Source of the DNA: Micavibrio sp.
Lineage (GTDB): Bacteria; Pseudomonadota; Alphaproteobacteria; Micavibrionales; UBA9664
Direction of reading: 5' to 3'
Assembly: GCA_002699085.1 (NCBI GenBank)
Contig: PAAR01000030.1
Coordinates: 1-39,562, forward strand
DNA: 39,562 nucleotides
The notes beneath the pieces are model-generated. The model made no database searches and had not been told where the DNA came from. It was given only the letters and a program-made list of their open reading frames with translations. The position numbers and the translations under genes are program-made. This document shows, one piece after another, positions 31,200-39,483 of the stretch. Position 1 is the first letter of the stretch. Every line of letters starts with the position of its first letter.

Positions 31200-32390
31200 A
31201 TGCAGAGCCTTTTTCACCACAGAACAACAATTTTGTGGTTACTGGTCTTTGCGCTCTATGGCCTGTTTGGTAGCCCAACACCTGACAATTTTGGCTGGGT
31301 TGAAATTATACTAGCCGCACTTTTGATAAGCCTTACATTGATTGCATTACCTGACTTAATGCAACCGCATTACTTTTCGTCCAAGCCTTTTCAATCATTC
31401 TTTCTTTTCTATGGCCTTGGGATAGGCCTCTTGCTCTCCAGCCTAAACGGCCATGAAACCCATTATATAGTACGCGACCTCATAGCCTTTTCATTTTTAT
31501 GTTTACCCATTCTATTCGCCCCCCTAAAAAAGCAACAATATTTCCTAGATATCTCCCTATGGGGCAGTGTTTTCGTTGGGCTAGCCTATGCCTTCCGCTT
31601 TTTAATGGAAGTAAACCCAGTTATATTTTTGCAGGGTGGCAATCCTTTCGCTGACCCACATTTCTCCTACCTTGCCAATGAACCACTCGTTTTCTTTAGC
31701 TATTTATTTTTAATTTACAAAGCAGCCGATTGGTATAGCGCTCCCAAAGCAAAGCTTTTCTCAGCCCTACTGTGCTTCTTACTTTCTATATTACCACTTC
31801 TCGCCATGGCGATGATGCAGCAACGTGCAACCTTATTGCTATCCGCATTATACTGGGTCATTTTATGGTTTTTCATCCTGAGTCGTAGCCCCGCCAAAGC
31901 GATCATGGTCGTCATTGTAATAAGTTTGATGTTATTACCGCTTAAAGAGTTGCTTATTTACTACGCTGATATTCTTGCCACAAAAAGCCGCATCCACGGC
32001 CTCAACATGCGCCTCGCTGAATGGCAAACACTTGCCAATCTTTTACTCAACACGCCTTTGGCTGTTATTGTCGGCAAAGGCTGGGGTGCTGGCTTTATCT
32101 CACCTGCCGTTGGCAATGTATCTGTTCAATTTACGCATAATCTATTCAGTATGTATTGGTTAAAACTCGGCTTTGTCGGTATGGCACTTCTAGGACTTTA
32201 TCTAAGTGCGCTTTTTTACAAAGCTCAAAACATCCTTCTAAAGAAGCCTGTATATGCATGCACGATGCTAATGCCACTCTTTATTGGTTGTTTTGTCTAT
32301 GCAAACTTTAAATCTTTAGGATTTGGTATATTGTTGTTAATGATGATTTTACACAAAATACAAAAAAATGAACCTGAGACTGCGTCATGA
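31200..32390 (+). CDS. O-antigen ligase/Wzy-like polymerase
   Basis: The 396-residue protein has about ten hydrophobic helices. Between the later ones lies a longer periplasmic loop (about 250-310), with KSRIHGLNMRLAEWQTLANLLLNTPLAVIVGKGWGAG as two segments and THNLFSMYWLKLGFVGM after it. R-rich ends followed by an H-N pair before a helix are the pattern of the Wzy/WaaL superfamily. It should either polymerise repeat units or ligate polymer to a lipid carrier. No Shine-Dalgarno is visible. It overlaps the next glycosyltransferase by four bases (ATGA), and the Wzz-like partner lies 13 kb away. Confidence 0.75.
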   Translation: MQSLFHHRTTILWLLVFALYGLFGSPTPDNFGWVEIILAALLISLTLIALPDLMQPHYFSSKPFQSFFLFYGLGIGLLLSSLNGHETHYIVRDLIAFSFLCLPILFAPLKKQQYFLDISLWGSVFVGLAYAFRFLMEVNPVIFLQGGNPFADPHFSYLANEPLVFFSYLFLIYKAADWYSAPKAKLFSALLCFLLSILPLLAMAMMQQRATLLLSALYWVILWFFILSRSPAKAIMVVIVISLMLLPLKELLIYYADILATKSRIHGLNMRLAEWQTLANLLLNTPLAVIVGKGWGAGFISPAVGNVSVQFTHNLFSMYWLKLGFVGMALLGLYLSALFYKAQNILLKKPVYACTMLMPLFIGCFVYANFKSLGFGILLLMMILHKIQKNEPETAS

Positions 32391-33568
32391 GAGCGCTTAT
32401 TAAAGAAAAGTCAGTTTTGTTCGTTAATCGTGTTTTTCCACCCGATCACGGGCCTACGGGACGTGTTACAGCGGAACTAAGTGATTATCTTACTAAAAAT
32501 GGCTGGCAAGTAAGTATTATCTCTTTAACTGAGCATAACAGACAATCCAAACACGCATTGGCTGATCCCGCACTCAGACATTATCCTATTAAACACAAAG
32601 GAGAATGTCGTTCCAAATTTGATATAATGCTCGGTCTTTTGAAAATACTCTTTAAAATTCTTTCTATCAGAAAGCATAGCATCATTGTTACCCTTACCGA
32701 CCCTCCGATGCTTGTCAGTGTTGGTCGCTTAGGCGCTAAACTTAAAGGCGCAAAGCACGTTCACTGGGTGCACGACCTTTATCCTGATCTTCTGCCTATC
32801 TTAAAATATGATATCAGTGATAAAAAATTACAGCTCTTAAAAAACATTTCCCGCAAAGACATGAAATCTGCGGATCAACTTGTCACTATTGGTCGTTGCA
32901 TGGATAAACACCTAAAACATACAGGCATTGATCCTTCACGCATGACCATTATTGAAAATTGGGCACCGAAAGCACTTTTTGAAAACGATGCGCCTGAACC
33001 TGCTGCAACAGATAAATTTCGTGTTATTTACGCTGGCAATATGGGTAAAGCCCATGACATCGGCACCATCTTAGCGGCGGCACAAGCACTTGATACAACG
33101 CATCCGGAAATCGAATTTGTATTTGTCGGTAACAGTAATGGTCATAAGTTTCTAATGGAACAACGTGCTAAACATGGCCTACAAAACATGCGTTTCCTGC
33201 CACCGCAACCTGATGCTAAATTAAGTGCTTTACTCAAACATGGCGACGTTCATCTTGTGACCCAAAAAGAATCCTCTCTCGGTTTATTAGTGCCCTGCAA
33301 ATTTTATTCAATTATGGCCGTTAATCGACCCGCCATCTATATTGGCCCAGAAAAAAGTGAACTCGGTAAAGTTATCCGTCAGGCCGGTTGCGGTGATGTT
33401 ATTGCGCCAAAAGATAGACAAGCCCTGATTGACGCTATCTTAAAATACCGTCATGATGCTAAAGAATGGCATGATGCCCAACAAGCGACCGAGGCTGTCA
33501 ATCATATATATAACCCAGAAAAATCTTTTGAGAAATGGCTCAAAACACTTAATGCATTAATAGGATAA
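32387..33568 (+). CDS. Family 4 glycosyltransferase, WbuB-like
   Basis: The 393-residue protein is GT-B fold. The N-terminal acceptor domain starts VLFVNRVFPPDHGPTGRVT, as in the WbuB group, with HWVHDLYPDLLPIL near 126-139. The C-terminal donor domain starts near FRVIYAGNMGKAHDIGTI (211-228). ESSLGLLVPCKFYSIMA (296-312) holds the glutamate that contacts the donor sugar. WbuB transfers N-acetylfucosamine in E. coli O-antigen assembly; the sugar used here cannot be told. It starts inside the stop codon of the Wzy-like gene. Confidence 0.85.
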   Translation: MRALIKEKSVLFVNRVFPPDHGPTGRVTAELSDYLTKNGWQVSIISLTEHNRQSKHALADPALRHYPIKHKGECRSKFDIMLGLLKILFKILSIRKHSIIVTLTDPPMLVSVGRLGAKLKGAKHVHWVHDLYPDLLPILKYDISDKKLQLLKNISRKDMKSADQLVTIGRCMDKHLKHTGIDPSRMTIIENWAPKALFENDAPEPAATDKFRVIYAGNMGKAHDIGTILAAAQALDTTHPEIEFVFVGNSNGHKFLMEQRAKHGLQNMRFLPPQPDAKLSALLKHGDVHLVTQKESSLGLLVPCKFYSIMAVNRPAIYIGPEKSELGKVIRQAGCGDVIAPKDRQALIDAILKYRHDAKEWHDAQQATEAVNHIYNPEKSFEKWLKTLNALIG

Positions 33569-33571
33569 TAT

Positions 33572-34438
33572 ATGACCTTTAAATATACTGATGACCAATT
33601 AAACGATCTCATCTCACGTTATTGTACCAATTTCACTGAACTTGCCAAACAAGGGCGTTACGATCCCATCACTGGACGTGACGAAGAAATCCTCAATACA
33701 ATGCTTATATTACTTCAAAAAGGTCGTAAGAATGTCATGCTACAGGCTCCTGCTGGTGTTGGTAAAACAGCACTTTGTGTGGGATTGGCGCAGACAATCG
33801 TTTCTGGAAATGTGCCAGATCTATTAAAAGATGCAGAGATATTAGAATTAGATTTGGCCAATATGGCTGCTGGTACTTCGACTGTTTCTGAGTTTCAAGG
33901 TAATTTCATTCCACTCGTTAAAGCCATTGCAGAACGTTATCATGCGGGTGGAAAGCGTTATATCCTCTTTATTGATGAAATCCACCAAATCATGCCCACC
34001 TGCGAGGGCAGCAGTTATAAAGGTCTTTCAGAAGTGATGAAGCCTTATTTAACCGCTGGCGCACTTTATGTGATTGGTGCAACAACAGAAGATGAATATC
34101 GCCAATATATTGCTGTTGACCCTGCTATGGATCGTCGTTTCCAAAAAATCAATCTGTCCATACCTGACGATAAAGCCACCACGATTATTCTTAACGCCAT
34201 TAAGCCAGCTTATGAGAAACATCACGGTATAACGATACCCGAGGAAATGTGCTCTTTAATTGTTAAGCTGACATCCGAGCATATTCGCAAACGCTACCAG
34301 CCAGATAAATCGATCACCACAATGGATGCTGCTTGTGCACATCACGTAATGGCACATGGCCGTGGTGGTGCACTTTCTAAAGAAGCTGTTCATAAAATTC
34401 TCTCTATCGAGACAGGCATACATCCAGACGCCCTGTAA
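33572..34438 (+). CDS. Stand-alone ClpB-D1-like AAA+ ATPase
   Basis: The 288-residue protein is one AAA+ module resembling the first ATPase domain of ClpA/ClpB, without the N-domain, middle domain or second ring. RYDPITGRDEEI (29-40) is the family entry. Walker A is APAGVGKT (59-66), Walker B is YILFIDE (130-136), sensor 1 is GATTEDEYRQY, and the arginine-finger motif DRRF is at 187-190. KRYQPDKSITTMDAACA is the small-domain end. The pore-loop position, AGxKYRGEF in ClpB, reads AGTSTVSEF (100-108), so the tyrosine that grips substrate is absent. It probably remodels or signals rather than threads proteins. GGAT precedes the ATG. The 273-residue unknown gene lies 41 bases downstream. Confidence 0.82.
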   Translation: MTFKYTDDQLNDLISRYCTNFTELAKQGRYDPITGRDEEILNTMLILLQKGRKNVMLQAPAGVGKTALCVGLAQTIVSGNVPDLLKDAEILELDLANMAAGTSTVSEFQGNFIPLVKAIAERYHAGGKRYILFIDEIHQIMPTCEGSSYKGLSEVMKPYLTAGALYVIGATTEDEYRQYIAVDPAMDRRFQKINLSIPDDKATTIILNAIKPAYEKHHGITIPEEMCSLIVKLTSEHIRKRYQPDKSITTMDAACAHHVMAHGRGGALSKEAVHKILSIETGIHPDAL

Positions 34439-34444
34439 TTTTTA

Positions 34445-34473
34445 TTGACATATTATTAAGTTTTAGGCATAAC
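34445..34473 (+). promoter_or_regulatory. Possible promoter of the 273-residue gene
   Basis: TTGACA (34445-34450) and CATAAC (34468-34473) are 17 bases apart. Start of transcription would fall at or next to the ATG at 34480, so the mRNA would be leaderless, and no Shine-Dalgarno is present. The -35 is perfect and the -10 is weak. Confidence 0.4.
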
Positions 34474-34479
34474 AGCCCC

Positions 34480-35301
34480 ATGGACGGAAACGCTTTATTA
34501 AAAGATGATGGTTTTGACAATGCGGAAGCAGTAAATACTGCAGAAATTGGCAATGCAAAACAAAATTTAACAGCTCGACAATTCAACTTTGTCTGCGAAA
34601 CAAAAGACAATATTCATTTGCGTGCTCTTGCTGTATATGCCTTCAGTAAAATTACTGAAATTCTATCAACTTATGGCTATGAAGTCATCAAATCAGAGAG
34701 CCCCAATCACCGGGTTGAACTCCGTATCCGCAAAATTATCCCAAAAGGCACGGATGACAGTAATGAAGAAGCGGCGATTACCGAAGCCCTTCAAGCAGAA
34801 CCCAGCCTTAAAATGCTAAGAGCTAAAAACTTAAACATGCGTCATCGTACCCGTAAAAATGGCGTCAAAAAGATATATAAATATGAATTAGAAGCTGCTG
34901 CCTCTGTTCCTGTTCCTGTGGTAGGCCTATGCTCTATCGCTTTTAAAAGAAACAATATTGAGGACATTGTCGATCAAAAAGCCATCGAACATGCTTCCAA
35001 CAGAATACAAAAAGCACTGAAAGAAAATGGCTGGCACATATACGCCCCAACCATAACCAGTGAACAAGACTTATTTAATGCAGAGAAACTTGTAACAGAG
35101 CCCGTTACCGCCCGTACAGTTGAGACCCTTTTCAACGATGTGGTCAAAGCCGATCAAATTCGCTGTGCTTGTCTCAGCGTTGCTGAAGCGCATGATTGTA
35201 GGATCGAATATGGCTTAGGGTCGAAGCAAAAAGACATGTTCATTATAGATCAATCATCACTAACCTTCTGTTTATCTGCAACAGTGGGAATGCGCCTTTA
35301 A
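34480..35301 (+). CDS. Unknown 273-residue protein
   Basis: I do not recognise this protein. It has no signal peptide or membrane helix. The core seems to be alpha/beta. LRALAVYAFSKITEILSTYGYEVIKSE is helical, RVELRIRKIIPK is a strand pair, and a basic segment (LRAKNLNMRHRTRKNGVKKIYKY, two halves) could bind nucleic acid. VETLFNDVVKADQIRCACLS and a cysteine-containing C terminus follow. It is 41 bases after the ClpB-like ATPase and may be its partner or substrate adaptor, though a separate promoter is possible. Its end overlaps the convergent rsmC. Confidence 0.6.
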   Translation: MDGNALLKDDGFDNAEAVNTAEIGNAKQNLTARQFNFVCETKDNIHLRALAVYAFSKITEILSTYGYEVIKSESPNHRVELRIRKIIPKGTDDSNEEAAITEALQAEPSLKMLRAKNLNMRHRTRKNGVKKIYKYELEAAASVPVPVVGLCSIAFKRNNIEDIVDQKAIEHASNRIQKALKENGWHIYAPTITSEQDLFNAEKLVTEPVTARTVETLFNDVVKADQIRCACLSVAEAHDCRIEYGLGSKQKDMFIIDQSSLTFCLSATVGMRL

Positions 35302-36350
35302 ACAGTTGCAGCAAAGACTTTAAAGCCTTCTTTTTCAACCAATTTCTCAACTTTAGAAAAATTAGCCGCTAAAATCTTTTCATAAGGCAAATGCGCATTA
35401 GCAACCATATACAATGTGCCGCCTTTTTTCAGGGCTTGAGAAGCGTTTTTGATAAAGGCCTGACCCAGCGCATGATTTTCTTCTTTATCATCATGGAAAG
35501 GTGGATTCATAACAGCCCAGCTAATAGAAGCTTTAGGCAGCATATCACGAACCAAATCAAGCCATTGGAATGTAATCACACGTTCACCATCAATAAACAC
35601 ATTGAGATTCTGGCGTGCACAATCAACCGCTTTATGGTCGTTATCAATGCAAACAATATTATTAGCAATCCCTTGGCTTAAAATATAATAAGATAAAAAA
35701 CCATAGCCACAGCCAAAATCAGCTCCCATTTTATCCAGGTTTTTTGGTAAATGCTCGCATAAAAGCACCGAGCCTTTATCAATCTTATCAGCACTAAACA
35801 AACCTGGTATCGCCTCTAATTGTGTATCCGCAATACGATTAAATGTACCGTAACCAATCCACTTTGATAAAAGCGTAGCATCCAATGTGTCTGTTTTTTC
35901 CGCCCAAAATGCTCGTGATTTATATTTCACAGCTGTATTCAGCTCACCCATACCCACTTCTTTTAAGACTTTTTGATAAGAGGTAACGCCAAAATCATTG
36001 CGGCCATAACATAGAATCGTACCACCTTTTTTCAGTAAAAACAGACCAAAGCCTATATGAAATAAGTTTTCCTGCTTATTCTTTGAAAGACACACCATAA
36101 TAACATCATGGCTATCTGGGATAAAATCACCACGCATATCATAATGCGCCATAATTTTATCTTCTCTTAAGGCATCATAGGCTGTTTTATGTGTCTGATA
36201 CACTTTAAGTACATTTTTTTCAGACAAACTCTTTAAGCCTTTGCCAGCTTCTCCATTCATTACAAAAATTGTCTTGCCCGTCATCTGACCAAGGCTTGCT
36301 TCTTGCCCTAAAGTATAATCCAAAATCTTTGTTTCTAAACTCTCAGCCAT
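35298..36350 (-). CDS. rsmC: 16S rRNA m2G1207 methyltransferase
   Basis: The 350-residue protein has the RsmC layout. A degenerate N-terminal methyltransferase-like domain (1-170) is followed by the junction IPGLFSADKIDKGSVLLCEHLP. The active C-terminal domain has SAM motif DFGCGYGFLS (211-220), a second motif IVCIDNDHKAVDCARQN, and the guanine-N2 catalytic NPPFH (282-286). RsmC methylates G1207 of 16S rRNA in the small subunit. The ATG at 36350 has AGGAAAG upstream and is preferred over an earlier one at 36365. It overlaps the fusion gene by 8 bases, so a ribosome gene is tied to a polysaccharide gene. Confidence 0.86.
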   Translation of the reverse strand: MAESLETKILDYTLGQEASLGQMTGKTIFVMNGEAGKGLKSLSEKNVLKVYQTHKTAYDALREDKIMAHYDMRGDFIPDSHDVIMVCLSKNKQENLFHIGFGLFLLKKGGTILCYGRNDFGVTSYQKVLKEVGMGELNTAVKYKSRAFWAEKTDTLDATLLSKWIGYGTFNRIADTQLEAIPGLFSADKIDKGSVLLCEHLPKNLDKMGADFGCGYGFLSYYILSQGIANNIVCIDNDHKAVDCARQNLNVFIDGERVITFQWLDLVRDMLPKASISWAVMNPPFHDDKEENHALGQAFIKNASQALKKGGTLYMVANAHLPYEKILAANFSKVEKLVEKEGFKVFAATV

Positions 36351-38316
36351 ATTGTCTTTCCTCATTTAAAGGCTCATTATGCCAGCTCTTAGCCACACTG
36401 CCAACTAAGGCTTGATAAAATTCTGTTTCATTGCCTAATAAGTCTTCTAAGTGTTCTCTTTCTAACTTGGTTAATCCAATTTTTTGCTTACCGCCCATAA
36501 AGAATAATTTCTTTAGCCCTAGACGCTTAGCCCTATCAACTAAGACATAAGCACCCACAGAGCGTAAAGCCTCGGCTATATTTTGTCCCACTAAAGCTAA
36601 CCACATAAACCTAGGTTGCTCAGAGCGGTTCACTATGGCCATCAATGGTTCGATGAAATCTATACCTAATAGCGCACATAGATTCTGCGTATAAGACACA
36701 GGATCATTTTTAAGGGTTTCTAAAAATAAATACCTAATCTTATTTTCACCAAATATCTTTTCCCAATGCGGTATATAAACACTATAACGGCTCCCCTCAA
36801 CAATTTCTGGATGAGCAATGACCGCTTCAGAAAAAGAGCCTTTCACAATGCCGTATTGACGATAATGTTGATAATGCGATATCGCCCGTTTGACAGGATC
36901 ACGCAAAGGGCACAGCAAAATCAAATCATTGCCATATGTATCATATATATTTTGAGCTGCGTGCGGATCGTAAAAATAACTAGCAGCCATTTCTACATGT
37001 ATTTTATGTGTAGCCTTACGTTTAAAGTGTTTATTATAAAACCCTAACCCTTTGGCAAAATAACGGTCATAGAAATATGTCTCCTTAACATGTGTCGGCA
37101 AACAAACTTCCTGTCGTTGCCGTAAATATCCCTCTATCCAACTTGTACCGCAACGCTGAGGACCTATAGAGATCACCCTATCTATTTTAGCTGCATCTTT
37201 AACCTTTGACCAAAAATCTTGTCGTTTCGGTGCTAATTGATCTGCCGTATAGGCTTTTGCTTTATCTATACTATAAAGACTTAATTGTTTAAAATAGACA
37301 GGCTCATCAATTGCTTTTTGCAGCTGCAAGGCTAAGCTTTTCGCATCACCTGCTTTATGCAATTGCGCCTGTGGTAATAACTCAGAAATACCGCCCGCAT
37401 CAGAGCCAAACGCTGGACAACCTCGGCTCATTGCTTCAATCAAAGCACGCGGTAACCCCTCATGGAAACTTGGTTGAATATACAAATCAATTTTATCAAG
37501 CCAAGCTGCGACAGCATCTCCGCTTGGTAGGATACCATCAAAAAAAACACGATCCCCAACGCCTTTTTTATTTGCTAAAGCCTGATACGACGTTGCATTA
37601 CCCATACCCAATATGTGCAATGTTGTGTTTTTATTAAGCAAAGATAATGCCTGAATAGCCACCTCAATACCCTTGAGACCATTATTCAAATGTCCAATCA
37701 AACCAATCTTAAACGCAGTTTCTGGTAAAAGTTTTTTCTGAGCAATTTCATTAATACACACATTTGAGGCAACACCCTGCAGTGTCTCTGTCGGATAACG
37801 CTGTTGCAAAAAATACGCCGTTACATATAAAACCGCATCAGCTCTTTTCGTTTGTAATTTTCCTCGCCATAAGCGTAGAGGTGCATAAAATTTAGCGTAC
37901 CAACGTGGATAATAGCGCATAGCATCCCAAGGGCAGCCACTCATCTCTACAACAATGAACTTATCCTGCCGCTTTGCTTCTTTAAATGCCAGCCAGCCAA
38001 ATTCTGTTACCGATCTAATGATAATTACATCATGTTTGGCCACTAGTTCACTAATAGTCTCTTTAACAACCCTTCTATTGTTCAACAAAGCGTTTATCCC
38101 GCTTAAATTAGGCAATAATTTAAATTGAACACCTTCAACAGAAGCGACTGTCATTTTGTCACGAAGAAAGGGCGTATTTGCCTCTCTGCCAATAACACTC
38201 AATTCATCAAAATGCGTGAGATATGTTTGCCAATATGCCGAACCAAATTGCCCCACTGCATAGAAAATCTCATTTTCTTGCCAATAGCGATTTTCATGGA
38301 CATATAACGCTCTCAT
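36343..38316 (-). CDS. Glycosyltransferase-sulfotransferase fusion
   Basis: The 657-residue protein joins two enzymes. Residues 1 to about 350 are a GT-B glycosyltransferase: the donor domain starts at FKIGLIGHLNNGLKG (202-216) and FHEGLPRALIEAMSRG (284-299) binds the nucleotide sugar. Residues 379 to about 560 are a PAPS-dependent sulfotransferase. GPQRCGTSWIEGYL (385-398) is the 5'-phosphosulfate loop, with Arg where Lys is usual, and PLRDPVKRAISH (470-481) is the 3'-phosphate site. A basic C-terminal part follows. The sequence has no frame break at the join. It may add a sugar and then sulfate it, but which sugar is unknown. It overlaps DUF3137 and rsmC on the same strand. Confidence 0.82.
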   Translation of the reverse strand: MRALYVHENRYWQENEIFYAVGQFGSAYWQTYLTHFDELSVIGREANTPFLRDKMTVASVEGVQFKLLPNLSGINALLNNRRVVKETISELVAKHDVIIIRSVTEFGWLAFKEAKRQDKFIVVEMSGCPWDAMRYYPRWYAKFYAPLRLWRGKLQTKRADAVLYVTAYFLQQRYPTETLQGVASNVCINEIAQKKLLPETAFKIGLIGHLNNGLKGIEVAIQALSLLNKNTTLHILGMGNATSYQALANKKGVGDRVFFDGILPSGDAVAAWLDKIDLYIQPSFHEGLPRALIEAMSRGCPAFGSDAGGISELLPQAQLHKAGDAKSLALQLQKAIDEPVYFKQLSLYSIDKAKAYTADQLAPKRQDFWSKVKDAAKIDRVISIGPQRCGTSWIEGYLRQRQEVCLPTHVKETYFYDRYFAKGLGFYNKHFKRKATHKIHVEMAASYFYDPHAAQNIYDTYGNDLILLCPLRDPVKRAISHYQHYRQYGIVKGSFSEAVIAHPEIVEGSRYSVYIPHWEKIFGENKIRYLFLETLKNDPVSYTQNLCALLGIDFIEPLMAIVNRSEQPRFMWLALVGQNIAEALRSVGAYVLVDRAKRLGLKKLFFMGGKQKIGLTKLEREHLEDLLGNETEFYQALVGSVAKSWHNEPLNEERQYG

Positions 38317-39356
38317 CGAAGGTTAATCGCTTTCTGATAAAAGGCTTGAAAGGCCAAGCTCTGAGCCTGTATGTAGTTGATCCATTTGTCTGCACCCCAT
38401 TTTCTGTATATCGGCGGCATTCGCCATAGAGGCTGTTCTAACCCGCAAGTCAGTATTAGCTGGTTTTTTTGAAAATGCATTTGAAGCGGGGCATTCTGCA
38501 AGCGACTCTTTAAAACACGGTGACCATCATATGTCTCACTGTGCCTATATGGTGGCTTTAAATCTCTAAAGCCCTGCGCCAAATGATACAGCTCAACCAT
38601 ATGCTCCATCACTTTAGGTGAGAGTACTTTACGGCTTTCCAGTTGATCTAAGCTGTAAACCTCAAATAGACTTTCAAAGACCGGATCTTCCAAACTAATG
38701 CGTTCCATTTTTGAAAAAGCACCTCTTATCCCATTCATCAAACCTGCATCTTTAAGGATAAGCATTTCTTGTGGAATCTCTTTGATCTGAATGCACATTA
38801 TAAACCCTTGAAACAACACATAATGATCTATACGTGTATGACGTGTATTGCCTCGTTGCACAGTTTCAACTTGTCTATCAATCAGGCGAAAATTCACCAT
38901 CTCCATATTCTCAACGCATATATAATCACTACATTCAATAATTGGCGCATTCGGTAACAATGCATTGGCCTTTTTTATCAGCGCTTGTTGCAGCAATTGA
39001 CTCTGATCTGTGACATTAAGACTAAGGCCTGTACCCGCCAGCAAGGCCGTTATAATTTGATTGCGTGCTTCACCTTGCCTAAATTTTTGAGCCTTTTTAT
39101 AAATTTTATGTGTTAAGAATTGCATCAATAAAACAATTAAAGCGCTGAGTACCAAAATAATCAGTGTGGCCGTTTGGTCTAACCCTAGCCATGATCCGCC
39201 ATTCATCGTCAATAAGAAGAACATTGTTGCCATCGCAAGAAGGGTAAAAAAACCGCATAAAGAAACTTTAAAAATGAAATATTTAAAGACATGGGCACGC
39301 CGTGCTTCTATTCCATCAACCGTATTTTTCAGCCCATCTATTGAAATATCAATCAT
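38313..39356 (-). CDS. DUF3137 family membrane protein
   Basis: The 347-residue protein has two membrane helices near its N terminus (about 27-49 and 62-82). After them comes a cytoplasmic-type domain with YVLFQGFIMCIQI, FEVYSLDQLESRKVLSP and LILTCGLEQPL, the features I associate with DUF3137, whose function is unknown. It overlaps the fusion gene by four bases (ATGA), and its own start faces tuf across 127 bases. A promoter should lie in 39357-39395, but I could not choose one. Possible roles in envelope or surface polymer biology follow only from its neighbours. Confidence 0.72.
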   Translation of the reverse strand: MIDISIDGLKNTVDGIEARRAHVFKYFIFKVSLCGFFTLLAMATMFFLLTMNGGSWLGLDQTATLIILVLSALIVLLMQFLTHKIYKKAQKFRQGEARNQIITALLAGTGLSLNVTDQSQLLQQALIKKANALLPNAPIIECSDYICVENMEMVNFRLIDRQVETVQRGNTRHTRIDHYVLFQGFIMCIQIKEIPQEMLILKDAGLMNGIRGAFSKMERISLEDPVFESLFEVYSLDQLESRKVLSPKVMEHMVELYHLAQGFRDLKPPYRHSETYDGHRVLKSRLQNAPLQMHFQKNQLILTCGLEQPLWRMPPIYRKWGADKWINYIQAQSLAFQAFYQKAINLR

Positions 39357-39395
39357 ATTGCTTATCTTACGCTGATATCATTTGAAATAAAATAC

Positions 39396-39423
39396 TTGAC
39401 CTACCCTGTAAAATTGCTATTTT
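39396..39423 (+). promoter_or_regulatory. Possible promoter of tuf
   Basis: TTGACC (39396-39401) and TATTTT (39418-39423) are 16 bases apart, and a small inverted repeat TATAG/CTATA (39432-39436 and 39444-39448) follows. AAGGAG lies five bases before the ATG. The boxes are fair rather than strong for a gene that should be highly expressed. Confidence 0.45.
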
Positions 39424-39483
39424 CCTTGATCTATAGACGTGTTCTATACAAAGAAAGAATTCAACCATTATTAAGGAGATAAA

